From Odocoileus virginianus (Eukaryota > Chordata > Mammalia > Artiodactyla > Cervidae), in the NCBI RefSeq assembly GCF_023699985.2, contig NC_069702.1, forward strand, positions 36,955,924 to 37,019,923: 64,000 nucleotides of DNA, read 5' to 3'. The position numbers and the translations under genes were made by a program. Positions 25,480-37,233 of the stretch are shown in pieces. Numbering within the stretch: position 1 is the stretch's first letter; each line of letters starts with the position of its first letter. The notes below the pieces were generated by a model, which had not been told where the DNA came from, did not search any database, and was given only the letters and a program-made list of their open reading frames with translations.

Positions 25480-25881
25480 CTTTCCTCACAGTCACTGAAA
25501 AATTGATGCTTTTGAACTGTGGTGTTGGAGAAGACTCTTGAGAGTCCCTTGGACTGCAAGGAGATCCAACCAGTCCATCCTGAAGGAGATCAGTTCTGGG
25601 TGTTCATTGGAAGGACTGATGCTGAAGCTGAAACTCCAATATTTTGGCCACCTCATGTGAAGTGTTGACTCATTGGAAAAGACCCTGACGCTGGGAGGGA
25701 TTTGGGGCAGGAGGAGGAGACGACAGAGGATGAGATGGTTGGATGGCATCACCGACTCCATGGACATGAGTTTGAGTGAACTCTGGGAGTTGGTGATGGA
25801 CAGGGAGGCCTGGTGTGCTGCGATTCATGGGGTTGCAAAGAGTCGGACATGACTGAGCGACTGAACTGAACTGAACTGAAC
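25480..25881 (+). mobile_element. BovB 3'-end fragment
   Basis: Contains AATTGATGCTTTTGAACTGT, TTTTGGCCACCTCATG and GGACATGACTGAGCGACTGA, ending in four ACTGA units. Flanking TAGCTAGCTCAG (25468-25479) and TAGGTAGCTTAG (25882-25893) match at 10 of 12 bases, a likely TSD. Only the last 0.4 kb of the element was copied. Confidence 0.95.
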
Positions 25882-26477
25882 TAGGTAGCTTAGGGTCCAG
25901 CTCTACTTAAACTTGCCACTTGGTACCTCACAAAAAAATTTACCTGTTTCCATATTACTCATTGTTTTTTCTTCTGTTTCTTGAAAAAGGCTAATCACAT
26001 GAGGTAGTTGTGGCACAGTGGAATGAAAAATGGACCAAGAATCATATGATCTCAATTCAACAACTAACTCAGGTGCTCAGTCAGTCGTTATACCTCTAAT
26101 ACTCCTTTATTTCCTGTAAATCATGATTAATAAGAATTTTTAGGAACTGTTAGCATCACATGTGTATTAGAAAAAATAGGGAGGGCATTATAAAATCCAT
26201 ATAGAGCTTTTGTTATCCATAATTGGAAAACATTATCTTTTATAGTTAGAGATGACATTATCTGGCCATCAGCTTAATTTAAATTACAAACAGGAAAAAG
26301 GAAATATTTTCTTTCCCAATCTGAACATAACAGGACACCATTCAAAATATATATTCACCATGTTAGAAAAATAAATAGACACCTGCCATTTTCTGAAATT
26401 AGCGGTTCCACTTCCTTAATAGTAACTTAAATAGACTATATATTAATATATATGTCAAATGTAGCAGACTAGGCTTT

Positions 26478-26508
26478 AAATATATATATATATACATATA
26501 TATACATA
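26478..26508. repeat. (TA)n microsatellite
   Basis: TATATATA tract with one internal CA change. Confidence 0.92.
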
Positions 26509-27089
26509 AATTCTGACCAGAGCAAAGGATTTGCTTTCACGAGAAGAGTCTTTTAAAACATTGAAAAGTGAACTTGTTCCTAAGTTCAGAAGTTCACTTC
26601 AGCTAAGCACCCCTAAAATTTGGCAGTTGATCCAAATGTTATTTGAACTTTACAACACATATAATTATACTAAAAATCTTATTAAAACAGGATCACTGTC
26701 TGGTACTATTTCCACAAGTTTTGCTTCTGATATAGTCATAAACAGAGGACTAGAAACATATGTAAAAGTAATTGATGAAAATTGTCCACATGTTTTTGAA
26801 ATACAGAACAAGACTAAAGTTGGATCACACTCATATACAAAGTTCAAGTTGTTATAAATGCATTCCCATGTGGCAGTTCAAGGGAGTGAAAAGTGAACGG
26901 TTCAGGAGATAGCTTTTTCCTAAGTTGTGAAAACAGCCAACTTAAACGCCCAATTTCTTCACATATAGAGAAGCAAGAATTGTTACATGTGTATTCAGAG
27001 ACTAAAACTTAAAGTTAAGCTTTATTTCATTTTCTTCAAAGTGTATTTTGGTACATGTATGACTATGACACCTCACTTTCCAACACAAA

Positions 27090-27134
27090 AGGAGAGGAGA
27101 ATGAGAGGGAAAGTGAGAGAGAAAGAGAGACAGA
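27090..27134 (+). repeat. GA-rich tract
   Basis: Purine tract of GAGA and GGAAAG units. Confidence 0.8.
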
Positions 27135-28697
27135 TTCATGCAGTTTGCCCATTCCAATTTGGTATTGTGTTCACCTTTATATAACAACACAATGAAACAG
27201 AGCTTATAGGGCTTAACAACAGCAACAACAAATTGTAATTCTAACAGACAGTCCAACATGGAGATCACAGCAACACATCATCAAGTTCCCAAGTTTCTCC
27301 TCCCTTTTATTCCAACATCCTTGCTTCGGAGAGCTAGAGATTTCATGCTTCCTTGAAATCCAAAAATCCTCATGAACTAAAATTTCTTATTAAAATTTTT
27401 CTTTTCCATAAACTAACTGTATATCTATTATCTTTCATTTCAAAGAGCTTTCTTTGCAAACCAAGTTTTCAAGGTAAACATCCCATATATTTTCATTACC
27501 ACCTAATTCAGTAATACTTCTTCTTTGAGTTGGAAATGGAAAGCAGACTCTTGGAATGCATTTTCACAAGGTGTTTCCCACAGTAAGAGAGAAAATCTGT
27601 ATTCTGATACATCAGCTTCTCAGGCAGGCAGGTGGCAAACACTACTTTGACTCTTAAACAATTTGCTTCTGAATCATTTTACACAACTCAGTCAAAATGT
27701 GATGTTTATGCAACAGATTTTAAATTTAGTAATTTTTTTTAATGGAAAGAAAGAACATGAGAGAAGAAACCCAAGCTAGTTCATCCAAAATCATGTACAA
27801 TAAAAAAAAAAAAAGTAATCATGGAACACAAAAAGAAATAAACTCTCTACATGTAGTCTTAATGCAGAAAGCACACGCACCTATGAGACCACCCACATTC
27901 TTGTAGAAATCCACCTATGTATGCTCTCAAGACCTATTTTAAATGGGCATTTGGCCCAAATTTTATGTGTAGTACAAATCCTACTCCATTTAATAATTCC
28001 TCAGTGTTATTCCAACTGTCAAAGTAGTTCACATTTAGTTTATATTCATACAATTCACTGAAGAATAAGGCAATTATCTGGATACTGTTATTCTTTGACT
28101 CAGAGCATCACTGAAATTCTTAGTCAGTTGGCTGTCTCTCTCTTAACACTAACAAAATGGACCCTAAGATTTAAGATAGTGAATCTAGAGCCAGAACTGG
28201 CCCTTAAAGAGTATATGAGAATGTCTCCTCCTGGAGGTGCCATTTTATTCACATATATATATACCAAACAAAGAACCAAATGCCATTTAATTTTCCAAGT
28301 CTAATAGTCTCCTCTACATCACTGTAAAACACATCTAATGCTATATTCAAGCCCTGTTTCAAGAGACTGTTTCAGTTATTTACCACCATAAATATAATTG
28401 TTCAATCATCTCACCTTAAAACTTGCTCAATTATTTTAACCATATTGTTTTCAAAAGACAATTATTTTCCTTAACTATTGAACATAGTCTCTGAGGAATG
28501 TAGATAATTTTCTTGCCATCTTTGTCTCAAAAATGTCCTTCCTATTAAATTTAGCTACAAGAAATTTAAAAATAGCTGAGAAATTATATAACAAAAATAT
28601 GTTTTCCTTTTCTATTTTGATTATTGATGTCTTCTTTGCAGAATCCTCTGAAATCCTACTGCAATACAGGTCTTAAATTGACACCTGTCAGAGACAG

Positions 28698-28714
28698 CCA
28701 GCCCCACCAATTAA
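28698..28714 (+). repeat. 17-bp direct repeat, left copy
   Basis: CCAGCCCCACCAATTAA, repeated exactly at 29299-29315 (601 bp away). No mobile element was recognised between the copies. Confidence 0.85.
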
Positions 28715-29298
28715 CAGCTTATCTTTTTCCCTCCTAGATCCTGGCAACAGACCTGTATTTCTGTAGAAAAGAACCTCCAGAAATATCATGAATTGCTATT
28801 TCCTTGGAGGGAAAGAGAAATGAACCTTTATATTAGCCGAAAAACAATATTAAACAGCTGCTCACAAGTCTCTCTCCAAAAGCACTTGATTTCTATAATA
28901 AACAGAATTAAATTGTGTCCACTTCTGGTCCTAAACAACAGGGCTGGGCTTTAAAATGTAGACCAGGCACATAAAACGCCACTATAAAAGCCAGCCTCTA
29001 TCATAAGTAGAGTAGTCTAGGGAAATTCCACATTGAAATTGTAAGCCAAAGCTTATTAACCAACTGCTTTAAAAGGACATAGACAAGTTTTTTTTTTAAG
29101 TTTTTTTTTTTTTTCTTTATTCCTGGAACCCAAATGAAAAAAACAAAAACCACCCCCTTTTGTTTGACAAAGAAAGATTTTCTTTCTTCTTTTTTTTTTT
29201 TTTTTTTTGCCTTTCTAATTTGGAGTGAAAATAAAATTGCCATTCTTGTTTAAATGCCCACACATGTCATTTTTGCCAAAATGGCTTTATGCTGTGTA

Positions 29299-29315
29299 CC
29301 AGCCCCACCAATTAA
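29299..29315 (+). repeat. 17-bp direct repeat, right copy
   Basis: Exact match to 28698-28714; see that entry. Confidence 0.85.
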
Positions 29316-29983
29316 AATTCACAAGTAGAAGAGATGAGGAGATTTAATGCTTTGCCTGTTGAGCAGCCAGTGAGCAAAGTAGAGACTTCACATGTAATCC
29401 CGAATTACACACAAACCCTGGTGAGAAGAGCTGGATTATTTCCAGGCTCCTTGCACTTTCCCAAAACCTTTTTAGGCTCAGTTGTTGTTTTGCTCTGTGT
29501 GCTCTGAAGACAGCAGAACTGAGGCCTTGAATCTATCCAGCTAGAACAGGATGAACTGGTCTGTGTAAGCACTTTGTCTTTAAATGCTTGAATAAAAGGA
29601 AGCACTAGAAACCAGAGGAAACAGGGGCAGAACACCCAGAAAAAGACATACTGAAATGGTGAGAGACCTGAAAGTAGACATTATGAAAGGCTCTCTGTTG
29701 TTTGGAGTTTTGTATCTGTTTTCTTTTCCCTTTCTGTGAATAGTTTCCACTCTAAACTGCAGAAGAAACACTGCCGTCCCTTAGGTGTATAAACCTACAC
29801 AGATTGTGCCTCTTGGATTTCTAACTGAGGTGTGAGAGCCTAGTAAAGGCTGAAGAGGAAGAGCATCCTGAATGAGAACCTGGCCATTCAGAGACAAACA
29901 CCACACTGGAACATGACCAGTTTATTAGCTTGGGTGCAACAAATGAAAATGTTGTCTTTAACATGAGCTACTTGCTAAAATGG

Positions 29984-30196
29984 GCTTTCCCAGTGGCTCA
30001 GTGGTGGCGAATTCACCTGCAAGGCAGAGACACAGGAGATATGGGTTGGATCCCTGGGTCAGGAAGATCCCCTTGATGAGGGATGGCAAACCACTCCAGT
30101 ATTATTGCCTGGAGAATCCCATGGACAGAGGCTGGCAGGCTACAGTCCACAGGTTCGCAAAGGGTCAGACATACTGAAACAACAGCACACACGCAT
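29984..30196 (+). mobile_element. Bov-tA type SINE with TSD
   Basis: Full-length SINE: GCTTTCCCAGTGGCTCAGTG (A-box region), GGGTTGGATCCC (B-box), AGTATTATTGCCTGGAGAAT, tail GGGTCAGACATACTGAAAC. Flanked by TTGCTAAAATGG (29972-29983) and TTGCTTAAATGG (30197-30208), an 11/12 TSD. The A and B boxes are internal RNA polymerase III promoter elements in this family. Confidence 0.95.
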
Positions 30197-30397
30197 TTGC
30201 TTAAATGGTTAATAACTTACTGTTTTAGATGCTCCTTAATTCACTCAAAATCTGTACAATTCAGTTACTGAGTAAGGGGGCTTGATGAGCAATAAGAAGA
30301 AATCATAGTAAACATTTACTAGAGTATTTTTTATATGTTTATTTTCATAAATTATGTATGCATGATTGCAATGCAAAAAAAATTAGTAAGTGCTTTG

Positions 30398-31072
30398 TTG
30401 TTGATCAGTCGTTAAGCTGCGTCCAACTCTTTGCAAGCCCGTGGACTGCAGCATGCCAGGTTCTTCTGTCCTCCACTATCTCCTGGAGTTTGCTCAAATT
30501 CATGTCCTTTCAATTGGTGATGCTATCTAACCATCTCATCCTCTGCAACCCCCTTCTCCTCCTGTCTTCCATCTTTCCAAGCATCAAGGTCTTTTCCAAT
30601 GAGTCCACTCTTCACATCATGTGGCCAGAGTATTAGATCTTCAGCTTTAGTATCAGTTCTTCCAATTAATATTCAGGATTGTTTTCATTTAGGATTGACT
30701 GGTTTGATCTCCTTGCTGTCCAAGGGAGCCTTAAGTCTTCTCCAGGACCACAATTCAAAAGCCTCAATTCTTCAGCACTCACCCTTCTTTTTTTATTATT
30801 ATTTTTTTTTCCATTTATTATTATTATTTGGCACTCAGCCTTCTTATGATCCCACTGTCACATCTGCACTGACTACTGGGAAAATCATAGCTTTGACTAT
30901 ACAGACGTTTGTCTACAAAGTGATATCTCTGCATTTTAATATGCTGCCTAGGTTTCTAATAGTTTTCTTCCAAGGAGCAAGCATCTTTTAATTCCATGGC
31001 TACAATCACCATCCACAGTGATTTTGGAATCCAAGAAAATAAAACCTGGCACTACTTCTACTTTTTCCCCTA
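30398..31072 (-). mobile_element. BovB 3' fragment, reverse
   Basis: Antisense BovB from about the last 0.65 kb: GTCCAACTCTTTGC, TCTTCAGCTTTAGTATCAGT, ACAGACGTTTGTCTAC, CAGTGATTTTGGAATCCAAG, ending near TTTTTCCCC. An ATT-rich stretch (30788-30829) interrupts it, with CACTCACCCTTCTT before and CACTCAGCCTTCTT after. Its 5' end abuts the 5' end of the next BovB. Confidence 0.93.
30788..30829. repeat. (ATT)n/T-rich insert inside BovB
   Basis: TTATTATTATT and poly(T) tract between two near copies of a 14-bp BovB segment. This suggests a filled-in local duplication. Confidence 0.85.
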
Positions 31073-31076
31073 TCAA

Positions 31077-31345
31077 CCCTGAATAGTCATCAGAAGGACT
31101 TATGTTGAAGCTGAAGCTCCAATGCTTTGGTCATCTGATGCAAAGAGCTGACTCATTGGAAGACTCTTATACTGGGAAAGACTGAGAGGAGAAGGAGAAA
31201 GGGTGACAGAGGATAAGATGATTAGATGGCATCACTGACTCAATGGAAATGAGTTTGAGCAAACTCTGGAAGATAGTGAAGGATAGGGAAGCCTGGCATG
31301 CTGCAGTCCATGGGGCACAAAGAATCAGACATGACTGAGTGATGG
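31077..31345 (+). mobile_element. BovB 3'-end fragment, forward
   Basis: CCTGAATAGTCATCAGAAGG, CCAATGCTTTGGTCATCTGA, GCATCACTGACTCAATGG and CAGACATGACTGAGTGA follow the BovB 3' terminus in sense. The usual ACTGA tail is lost. Together with 30398-31072 it forms a head-to-head inverted pair. Confidence 0.93.
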
Positions 31346-32315
31346 CGCACACCCACACACTTGTGTCCCAGGGTGGATATAACCTTTTCTTGACTACTAA
31401 GACTTTGGAACCAACAAAGCCAAAAATCCTGGATCATGAACTATAATTTTTGTCAATAGGTCATAAGGTATAAAAGTGAGAGCTTATATTCTGACTTCCA
31501 ATTTCTTTGCTCCTAGATTCTAAGAAAAAACACCTTATATTACCATGTGGTATATAACAGATGACATATTCTGCAAGATGTCAGAATGGCCTCATAAGAT
31601 TGGTGCCATAATGTGTCTTCAATAATCTTACACACAGCAAGACCAGCAACTTTTTGTTGACACAGTACATAGCTAGACCTACAAATCCAGTAAATATACA
31701 TTTGTGCCTTAATTCTGTTCCTATAAAATCAGTTCCAGGATCAGAAGCACTGGTACATGGATATCATAGTGGAAGACTAGGTGTTCAATTAGCCACATAT
31801 ATTAATCATGGAAAAGAGAGAAGGCAAATCCAAATTTCAAAGAGTAATTTATTCCAGTAAGGCCAAATCTAGTAAGGCCAAACTGCACAGTTCAAGGTAA
31901 GTCATCTATCCCTTCTTGGCTAGTTTGCATCTACCCTCAAGTATGGATGGTATCTATATTTAGGGGGTAAGGGTTTTACCCTACAAGGTTGGCGAACTAG
32001 AAATCTAACATAGTCAGAAACTGGTCAGATTGTGTTAACAGAGAGACTTGTTGATTCAGTGCATATATTTCCTATTGAAAACAAGAATTGAACTCATTTG
32101 TATTGGCATGGCTACTCACATTTGTATTAGCTGGGTCATCCTCTGTATCTAAGTATTAATAAACTCCTTCACAGAAAGCATGCTTAGTTTCATCATTTTA
32201 ATGGAAAACAAGTAATCTCACACTCTAGGTAAATTTTATTTCCTATTTAAACAGCCCTTCCTTAAAATGCCTTGCTAGCAATCCACCATTATTGTTCCTT
32301 CAAAAGCCCCTGCCT
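31346..32315. other. unique DNA, possible degraded LTR-like part
   Basis: Nothing firmly recognised. AGTATTAATAAACTCCTTC near 32153 holds an AATAAA in a setting like a retroviral LTR, but no TG...CA ends or TSD were found. A 68-codon frame at 31654-31860 has no recognisable domain. Confidence 0.4.
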
Positions 32316-32325
32316 ATACAACCTA

Positions 32326-33261
32326 TACAACAAACTGGTTACAAATAGGGAAAGGAGTACGTCAAGGCTGTATATTTTCACCCTGCTTATTTAACTTATA
32401 TGCAGAGTACATCATGAGAAATGCTGGGCTGGAAGAAGCACAAGCTGGAATCAAGATTGCTGGGAGAGATATCAATAACCTCAGATATTCAGATGACACC
32501 ACACTTATGGCAGAAAGTGAAGAAGAACTAAAGAGCCTCTTGATGAAAGTAAAGGAGGAGAGTGAAAAAGTTCACTTAAAACTCAACATTCAGAAAACTA
32601 AGATCATGGCAGCTGGTCCCATCACTTCATGGGAAATAGATGGGGAAACAGTGGAAACAGTGACAGACTTTATTTTGGGGGGGCTCTAAAATCACTGCAG
32701 ATGGTGACTGTAGCCATGAAATTAAAAGACACTTGCTCCTTGGAAGAAAAGTTATGACCCACCTAGAACATCATATTAAAAGCAGAAACATTACTTTGCC
32801 AACAAAGGCCCGTCTAGTCAAAGGTATGGTTTTTCCAGTGGTCATGTATGGATGTGAGAGTTGGACTATAAAGAAAGCTGAGTGCCGAACTGTGGTGTTG
32901 GAAAAGACTCTTGAGAATCCCTTGGACTGCAAGGAGATCCAACCAGTCCATCCTAAAGGAAATCAGTCCTGAATATTCATTGGAAGGACTGATGTTGAAG
33001 TTGAAACTCCAATACTTTGGCCACCTGATGTGAAGAACTGACTCATTTGAAAAGACCATGATGTTGGGAAAGATTGATGAAGGCAGGAGGAGAAGGGGAA
33101 AACAGAGGATGAGATGGTTGATGGCATCACCAACTCAATTGACATGAGTTTGAGCAAACTCCGGGAGTTGGTGATGGACAGGGAGGCCTGGCATGCTGAA
33201 GTCCATGGGGTCACAAAGAGTCGGAAACGACTGAGCGACTGAACTGAACTGAACTGAACTG
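32326..33261 (+). mobile_element. BovB LINE 3' third with TSD
   Basis: Starts at TACAACAAACTGG inside the RT domain and runs to four ACTGA units. ATACAACCTA at 32316-32325 and 33262-33271 is a perfect 10-bp TSD. The RT box reads DINNLRYSDDTT (about 32469-32504), with both Asp kept. The first 91 codons (32414-32689) remain open, then a frameshift follows near TTTTGGGGGGGC. It is among the better preserved copies but far too short to act. Confidence 0.97.
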
Positions 33262-33271
33262 ATACAACCTA

Positions 33272-33734
33272 CTATTATTCAGCATCTATGAATGGGTGTG
33301 AAAGTTGTCTAATGTCTTCTTTCATTCTAAGGCAAATGAGCAATTAGAAACATAGCCCCAAACTCTCCCCATTAGGATACTAATTCATTCCCATTCTCAT
33401 TTAGGAACATCCCTGAGTACTACTGTAACACTGCAGAGGTCCACATTTCTGATATACCATGCAGGATGGTCTATAAACCAAACCAAACTCAATTTTTTTT
33501 CTTCCTCTGTCAATTACTCATTGGGACCTCCTTATGAAATCTCAGGTATGAATTAATAAAATGAATAAACTCATGTGATGGTAGAAGCTTGGCACTCCAG
33601 ATAATGTCCAACATGTAATGCTGACTCCTCTTACAAATCAGACTTTTGAATGGATGCTTCTAATTGGCAGAGACCTCTAATTTCATGGCCAATTTTCAAG
33701 GGAGGCTAGAAAAGTAAATTCCTGGTATTCTATT
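33272..33734. other. unique DNA
   Basis: Nothing recognised. Confidence 0.5.
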
Positions 33735-33745
33735 AAGAAAACAAG

Positions 33746-33825
33746 ACTTTGTATGGCAAAACCACTATAATAGTGTAAAGTAATTAGCCTCCAATTAAAA
33801 TTAATTAATTAATTAATTTAGAAAA
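33746..33825 (+). mobile_element. very short L1 3'-end insertion
   Basis: Only the last 80 bp of a ruminant L1: TATGGCAAAACCACTATAAT, GTAAAGTAATTAGCCTCCAA, then (TTAA)n tail. Flanked by AAGAAAACAAG (33735-33745) and AAGAATACAAG (33826-33836), a 10/11 TSD. Confidence 0.85.
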
Positions 33826-33836
33826 AAGAATACAAG

Positions 33837-34940
33837 CCTTATAAGGAAGAATACTCACTCAAGATGAAAAGGAGTTTTCAAAATGTGGTGGACAATCATT
33901 GAGTATGAAAAATGGTCATTACAACATACCCAAAGATCCTAGATTCTAATGGAATTGGCATCTAATTTAAGATAATGGCAGCTAAAATTCAAATGAGAAC
34001 ATATTACATACTTTTTTGTAGAATACAGAAGCAAACCAGACAAAAGCCCAACTCATCTGATCTAGATTATCTCACTGGAAGTTAAAAAAATTCTGCTGAA
34101 GAGAGTAATTAACTTTTCCACGTTATTTATTTGCAGCATATGAATGATGACTTCATTGCTAAGCACTAAAGTTAGAAGAGTGAGCTTGCATTCCAGTGGG
34201 AAAGCTTAAAGAAGCACATAATTTGAAGTCAGACGGGGCTTTATGACCAGACTCTCAAAGTACAGTCCCAGCAAATGAAGCAGGTCTGTTCCATCTAAAT
34301 AAAAGTGAGCAGTTACAGCAAAACCAGAGATAAAATAACTCTCTTCCAAAAAATAAAGAAATTTTTATGTCATCACAAAAATGTCTGTTCAGAATTGCAA
34401 TGAGTTATATTGAGTGATCTTGTTTTCTAACTCACTCTCTAATAGTAATTAAAGAGCTTATGGAGATTTCTTGGTCCTTTTGAGCCTTTACTATTTTCTA
34501 TGCATTGCTTCCACAGTGGCCAATAGGCAGGAAAGGTGAAAAAATAAAGTGAAAATGATAGTCATTGATTTTCTAGTCAACAAATTATTTCCAGGTTAGG
34601 CTTCCAGTCAGGTTGTAAAATGTTTCTTAGGCTAAAGTTTTTTACAAAGCAGATTATCAGGCATCACCTATCTATCTCTCTAAGGACATTCTTTAAATCA
34701 ACCATACTGAAGAATATAACCTACAAACAGTAAAAAGTACCCATTTCAAGTGAATAGTTCTGAGTTCTGGAAATGTTGTATATATATGTAGCCACCACCA
34801 CAATCTAGATACAAAACATGTTCATCACTTTAAAATAATTCTTTGTTCCCCTTTCTGTTTGATACCTCCCCAACTCCTAGCTATCATTTATTTTAATCTA
34901 AGAAAAGTTAACATTTCTGTTTTAATCTTTTCTAATCTAA
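33837..34940. other. 1.1 kb unique DNA
   Basis: No gene or repeat family recognised. Confidence 0.5.
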
Positions 34941-35056
34941 AAATGCTGGAGTGGGTTGCCATTTCCTTCTCCAGAGGATCTTCCCAACTCAGGAATCAAA
35001 CCTATGTCTTGCATCTCCTGTATTAGCAGGCAGAATTATTTTTATAGGGAAGTCCC
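34941..35056 (-). mobile_element. Bov-tA type SINE, head half
   Basis: Antisense: TGGAGTGGGTTGCCATTTCC, TCTCCAGAGGATCTTCCCAA, B-box complement GGAATCAAACC, ending AGGGAAGTCCC. The body and tail past this point are missing. Possible imperfect TSD (CTAAAAATGC / CTATAAAAGC). Confidence 0.87.
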
Positions 35057-35126
35057 TATAAAAGCTAACATTTTACCATTAGCTTCTAGATAGAATTTTT
35101 GTCATTGCTTCTCTCTACCTTCCTGA

Positions 35127-35376
35127 AACTCCAATACTTTGGCCACCTCATGCGAAGAGCTGACTCATTGGAAAAGACCCTCCTGGGAGGGATTGGGAGC
35201 AGGAGGAGAAGGGGACGACAGAGGATGAGATGGCTGGATGGCATCACCAACTCAATGGACATGAGTTTGAGTAAGCTCTGGGAGTTGGTGATGGACAGGG
35301 AAGCCTGGCGTGCTGCGATTCATGGGGTCGCAAAGAGTCGGACACGACTGAGCGACTGAACTGACTGACTGAACTG
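35127..35376 (+). mobile_element. BovB 3'-end fragment with TSD
   Basis: AACTCCAATACTTTGGCCAC through GACACGACTGAGCGACTG and an ACTGA tail. ACCTTCCTGA at 35117-35126 and 35377-35386 is a perfect 10-bp TSD. The sequence is close to the family consensus as I know it, so this is probably among the youngest copies here. The 86-codon frame at 35099-35359 is the C-terminal part of the BovB open reading frame. Confidence 0.97.
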
Positions 35377-35532
35377 ACCTTCCTGATTTTGTCTTCTAAC
35401 TTCTGACAACAGACTTCACAAGGTTAAACTTATTCTGTATTTGGCCAAACTTCAGTGTATATCTGGCTGTGTATTGCTGTTAAATCTATAAGTGCAGGTC
35501 TTATGCCTGTAAAGGAAAGACTTACTTAAATC

Positions 35533-35640
35533 CTCATACTATTTGCCAGGCATTATATTTAGCACTAGTCTCAGACTATGATGCTAAAGTTTGACAAGAT
35601 CCCCACCCTTATGTGGATTACAATCTAAGTTGAATAAATT
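35533..35640 (-). mobile_element. L2 LINE fragment
   Basis: Antisense L2 3' region: GCCAGGCATTATATTTAGCA, GACAAGATCCCCACCCTTAT, GTGGATTACAATCTAAGT. This matches the pattern gccaggcactgtgctagg ... acaaggtccctgccctcatggagcttacattctag. Confidence 0.55.
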
Positions 35641-37227
35641 TACTGTAAACCAAACCCTATACCATTAATTCTATTGACTTTCATATCCTGTACAAATCTA
35701 ACACCACAAAAATCACAAAACTGTTTCAGTAGATAGAAACTCCATATATTTAACATGTATATAATTAAATGCCCATAATCAATAAGTATTTAAATAATCA
35801 CTGTACATTTAGTGAATAAAAAATTGTATGTTTTTCATTTATTTAATTAATTCAATATTTGATTTTTAATACAACATTGTAAATCAACTATATTTCAATT
35901 AATTTCATAAAAAATTTTTTTTTGGTTTTAAGAATTATATAATCTGTATACATACATTAGATTTGAAAACCAGTTCTGAGTCTTTCATTAAACCAATTAA
36001 CAAATTTTATATTACATGACAACAAAACCCTTCCACCAATATCTGTTTTTTTCCCCCAGTATCTACCACCTAACTCATCAATCTGACAGATGAAATGACT
36101 TTTAAACTCCTCTGTTATTTTCCACCATGTTCTGACTTAGGAAAAAAAAAAAACTTTAAATACTAAACTTTATTATGAATGTGTTTCTCCTCTGAATAAA
36201 AAATAAAAGGTAAAATCAATTACATAGCAAAATATAGAAATGACTCAACAACGTGTGCAACTGAGGGAGTAAAACTGGCAAAGTCTGTATTATGCATCAC
36301 TTGATGAAATAGAAATGGACAATAAACTGAATGAAAAAATATACAAGCAAAGATGGAATATAGCCAAAGAGCTAGTAAATGGAAAGTTGTAATTAAGCAG
36401 GCACCTAGTGGATTAGAGGAAATTAGACCACTGCTGCTGCGTTTCTGCTGCCAGCACAGAATGCTTTTTAACTCAAAATAGTCAACAGCCTACCAAGAGG
36501 ACTCTAATTATATATTTTTAATTTTATTTCACAGGATATAATTGCAGACAAGATAAAAATCAACAAAACTGAGAGAACTGCCTACTATAGATGACATTAA
36601 GTTTAACAAGAATATCTCTGTGAGAAGAGTTACTAAATCTTAAGTTTAAAAAATTGAATTGTGTATTTATTTTAATTCTGGTCATGTGGCATTCAGTCAA
36701 AGCCTCCTAGATAAAAATCAAAAGGTAAATATGTGAAGAATTTCATTGCCAGCATCCTGCACAAGAAACATCTGGCATCATAATCCTAAACTAACATATA
36801 TAGGGAGCAAATGCCTTGAGCTGAATAAACAAATTCAAAGCATCTCAGACCAGAGCATCTACATTTTGAATTAGCCCAGTTTCCTTTGGAATTCTGGGGA
36901 CCAAATTTCAGAGATAATTAAAATTCAAAGGTAATTTTCAGAGAACTTCTGCATTAGCAAGTTTCTTTTCCCTCCATGCACCTTCTCTTCATACCAATCC
37001 TGCCACCCATCAATCTGTCTATAATTCTCGTTCAGTTATCTACTTACCATGGACCTTCCCAACTCTGGATTGCCACAATAGTCTCCAAAGTTGTCTCTGT
37101 TTACTAGTCCTGATGCCAAAAACAAACAAGATAACTTAAATACTAATAGTTAAAGGAATAATGTCTTTACATGTTACTCATTCTAAAGAATATCTACCTA
37201 CAGCAAATCATGCCACAACAGCAGACA
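35641..37227. other. 1.6 kb AT-rich unique DNA
   Basis: No gene or repeat recognised. A-run near 36140-36151; TTAATT-rich stretches near 35840-35900. Confidence 0.5.
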
Positions 37228-37233
37228 AGGTGG

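Larger units (their letters stand above)
25894..29971. other. 4 kb mostly unique DNA
   Basis: No repeat family or gene recognised. Simple tracts: (TA)n at 26478-26508, GA-rich at 27090-27134, A-runs near 27802-27814, T-runs near 29092-29115 and 29189-29208. A 108-codon frame at 26531-26857 has no recognisable domain. The block 28690-29350 is less AT-rich, has a TATAAAAG at 28983-28990 and a 17-bp direct repeat at its two ends. Confidence 0.5.

Noticed and set aside
26531..26857. 108-codon frame in non-repeat DNA
   Set aside because: No recognisable domain, AT-driven composition, no flanking splice or promoter signals. A chance frame is likely.
30398..31345. Twin-priming inversion as an explanation of the BovB pair
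   Set aside because: Both arms contain the 3' terminal region, whereas twin priming gives two non-overlapping parts of one copy.
31654..31860. 68-codon frame with an apparently protein-like composition (LNSVPIKSVPGSEALVHGYH)
   Set aside because: I could not match it to any family, it lacks gene signals, and it lies in sequence that may be LTR-like.
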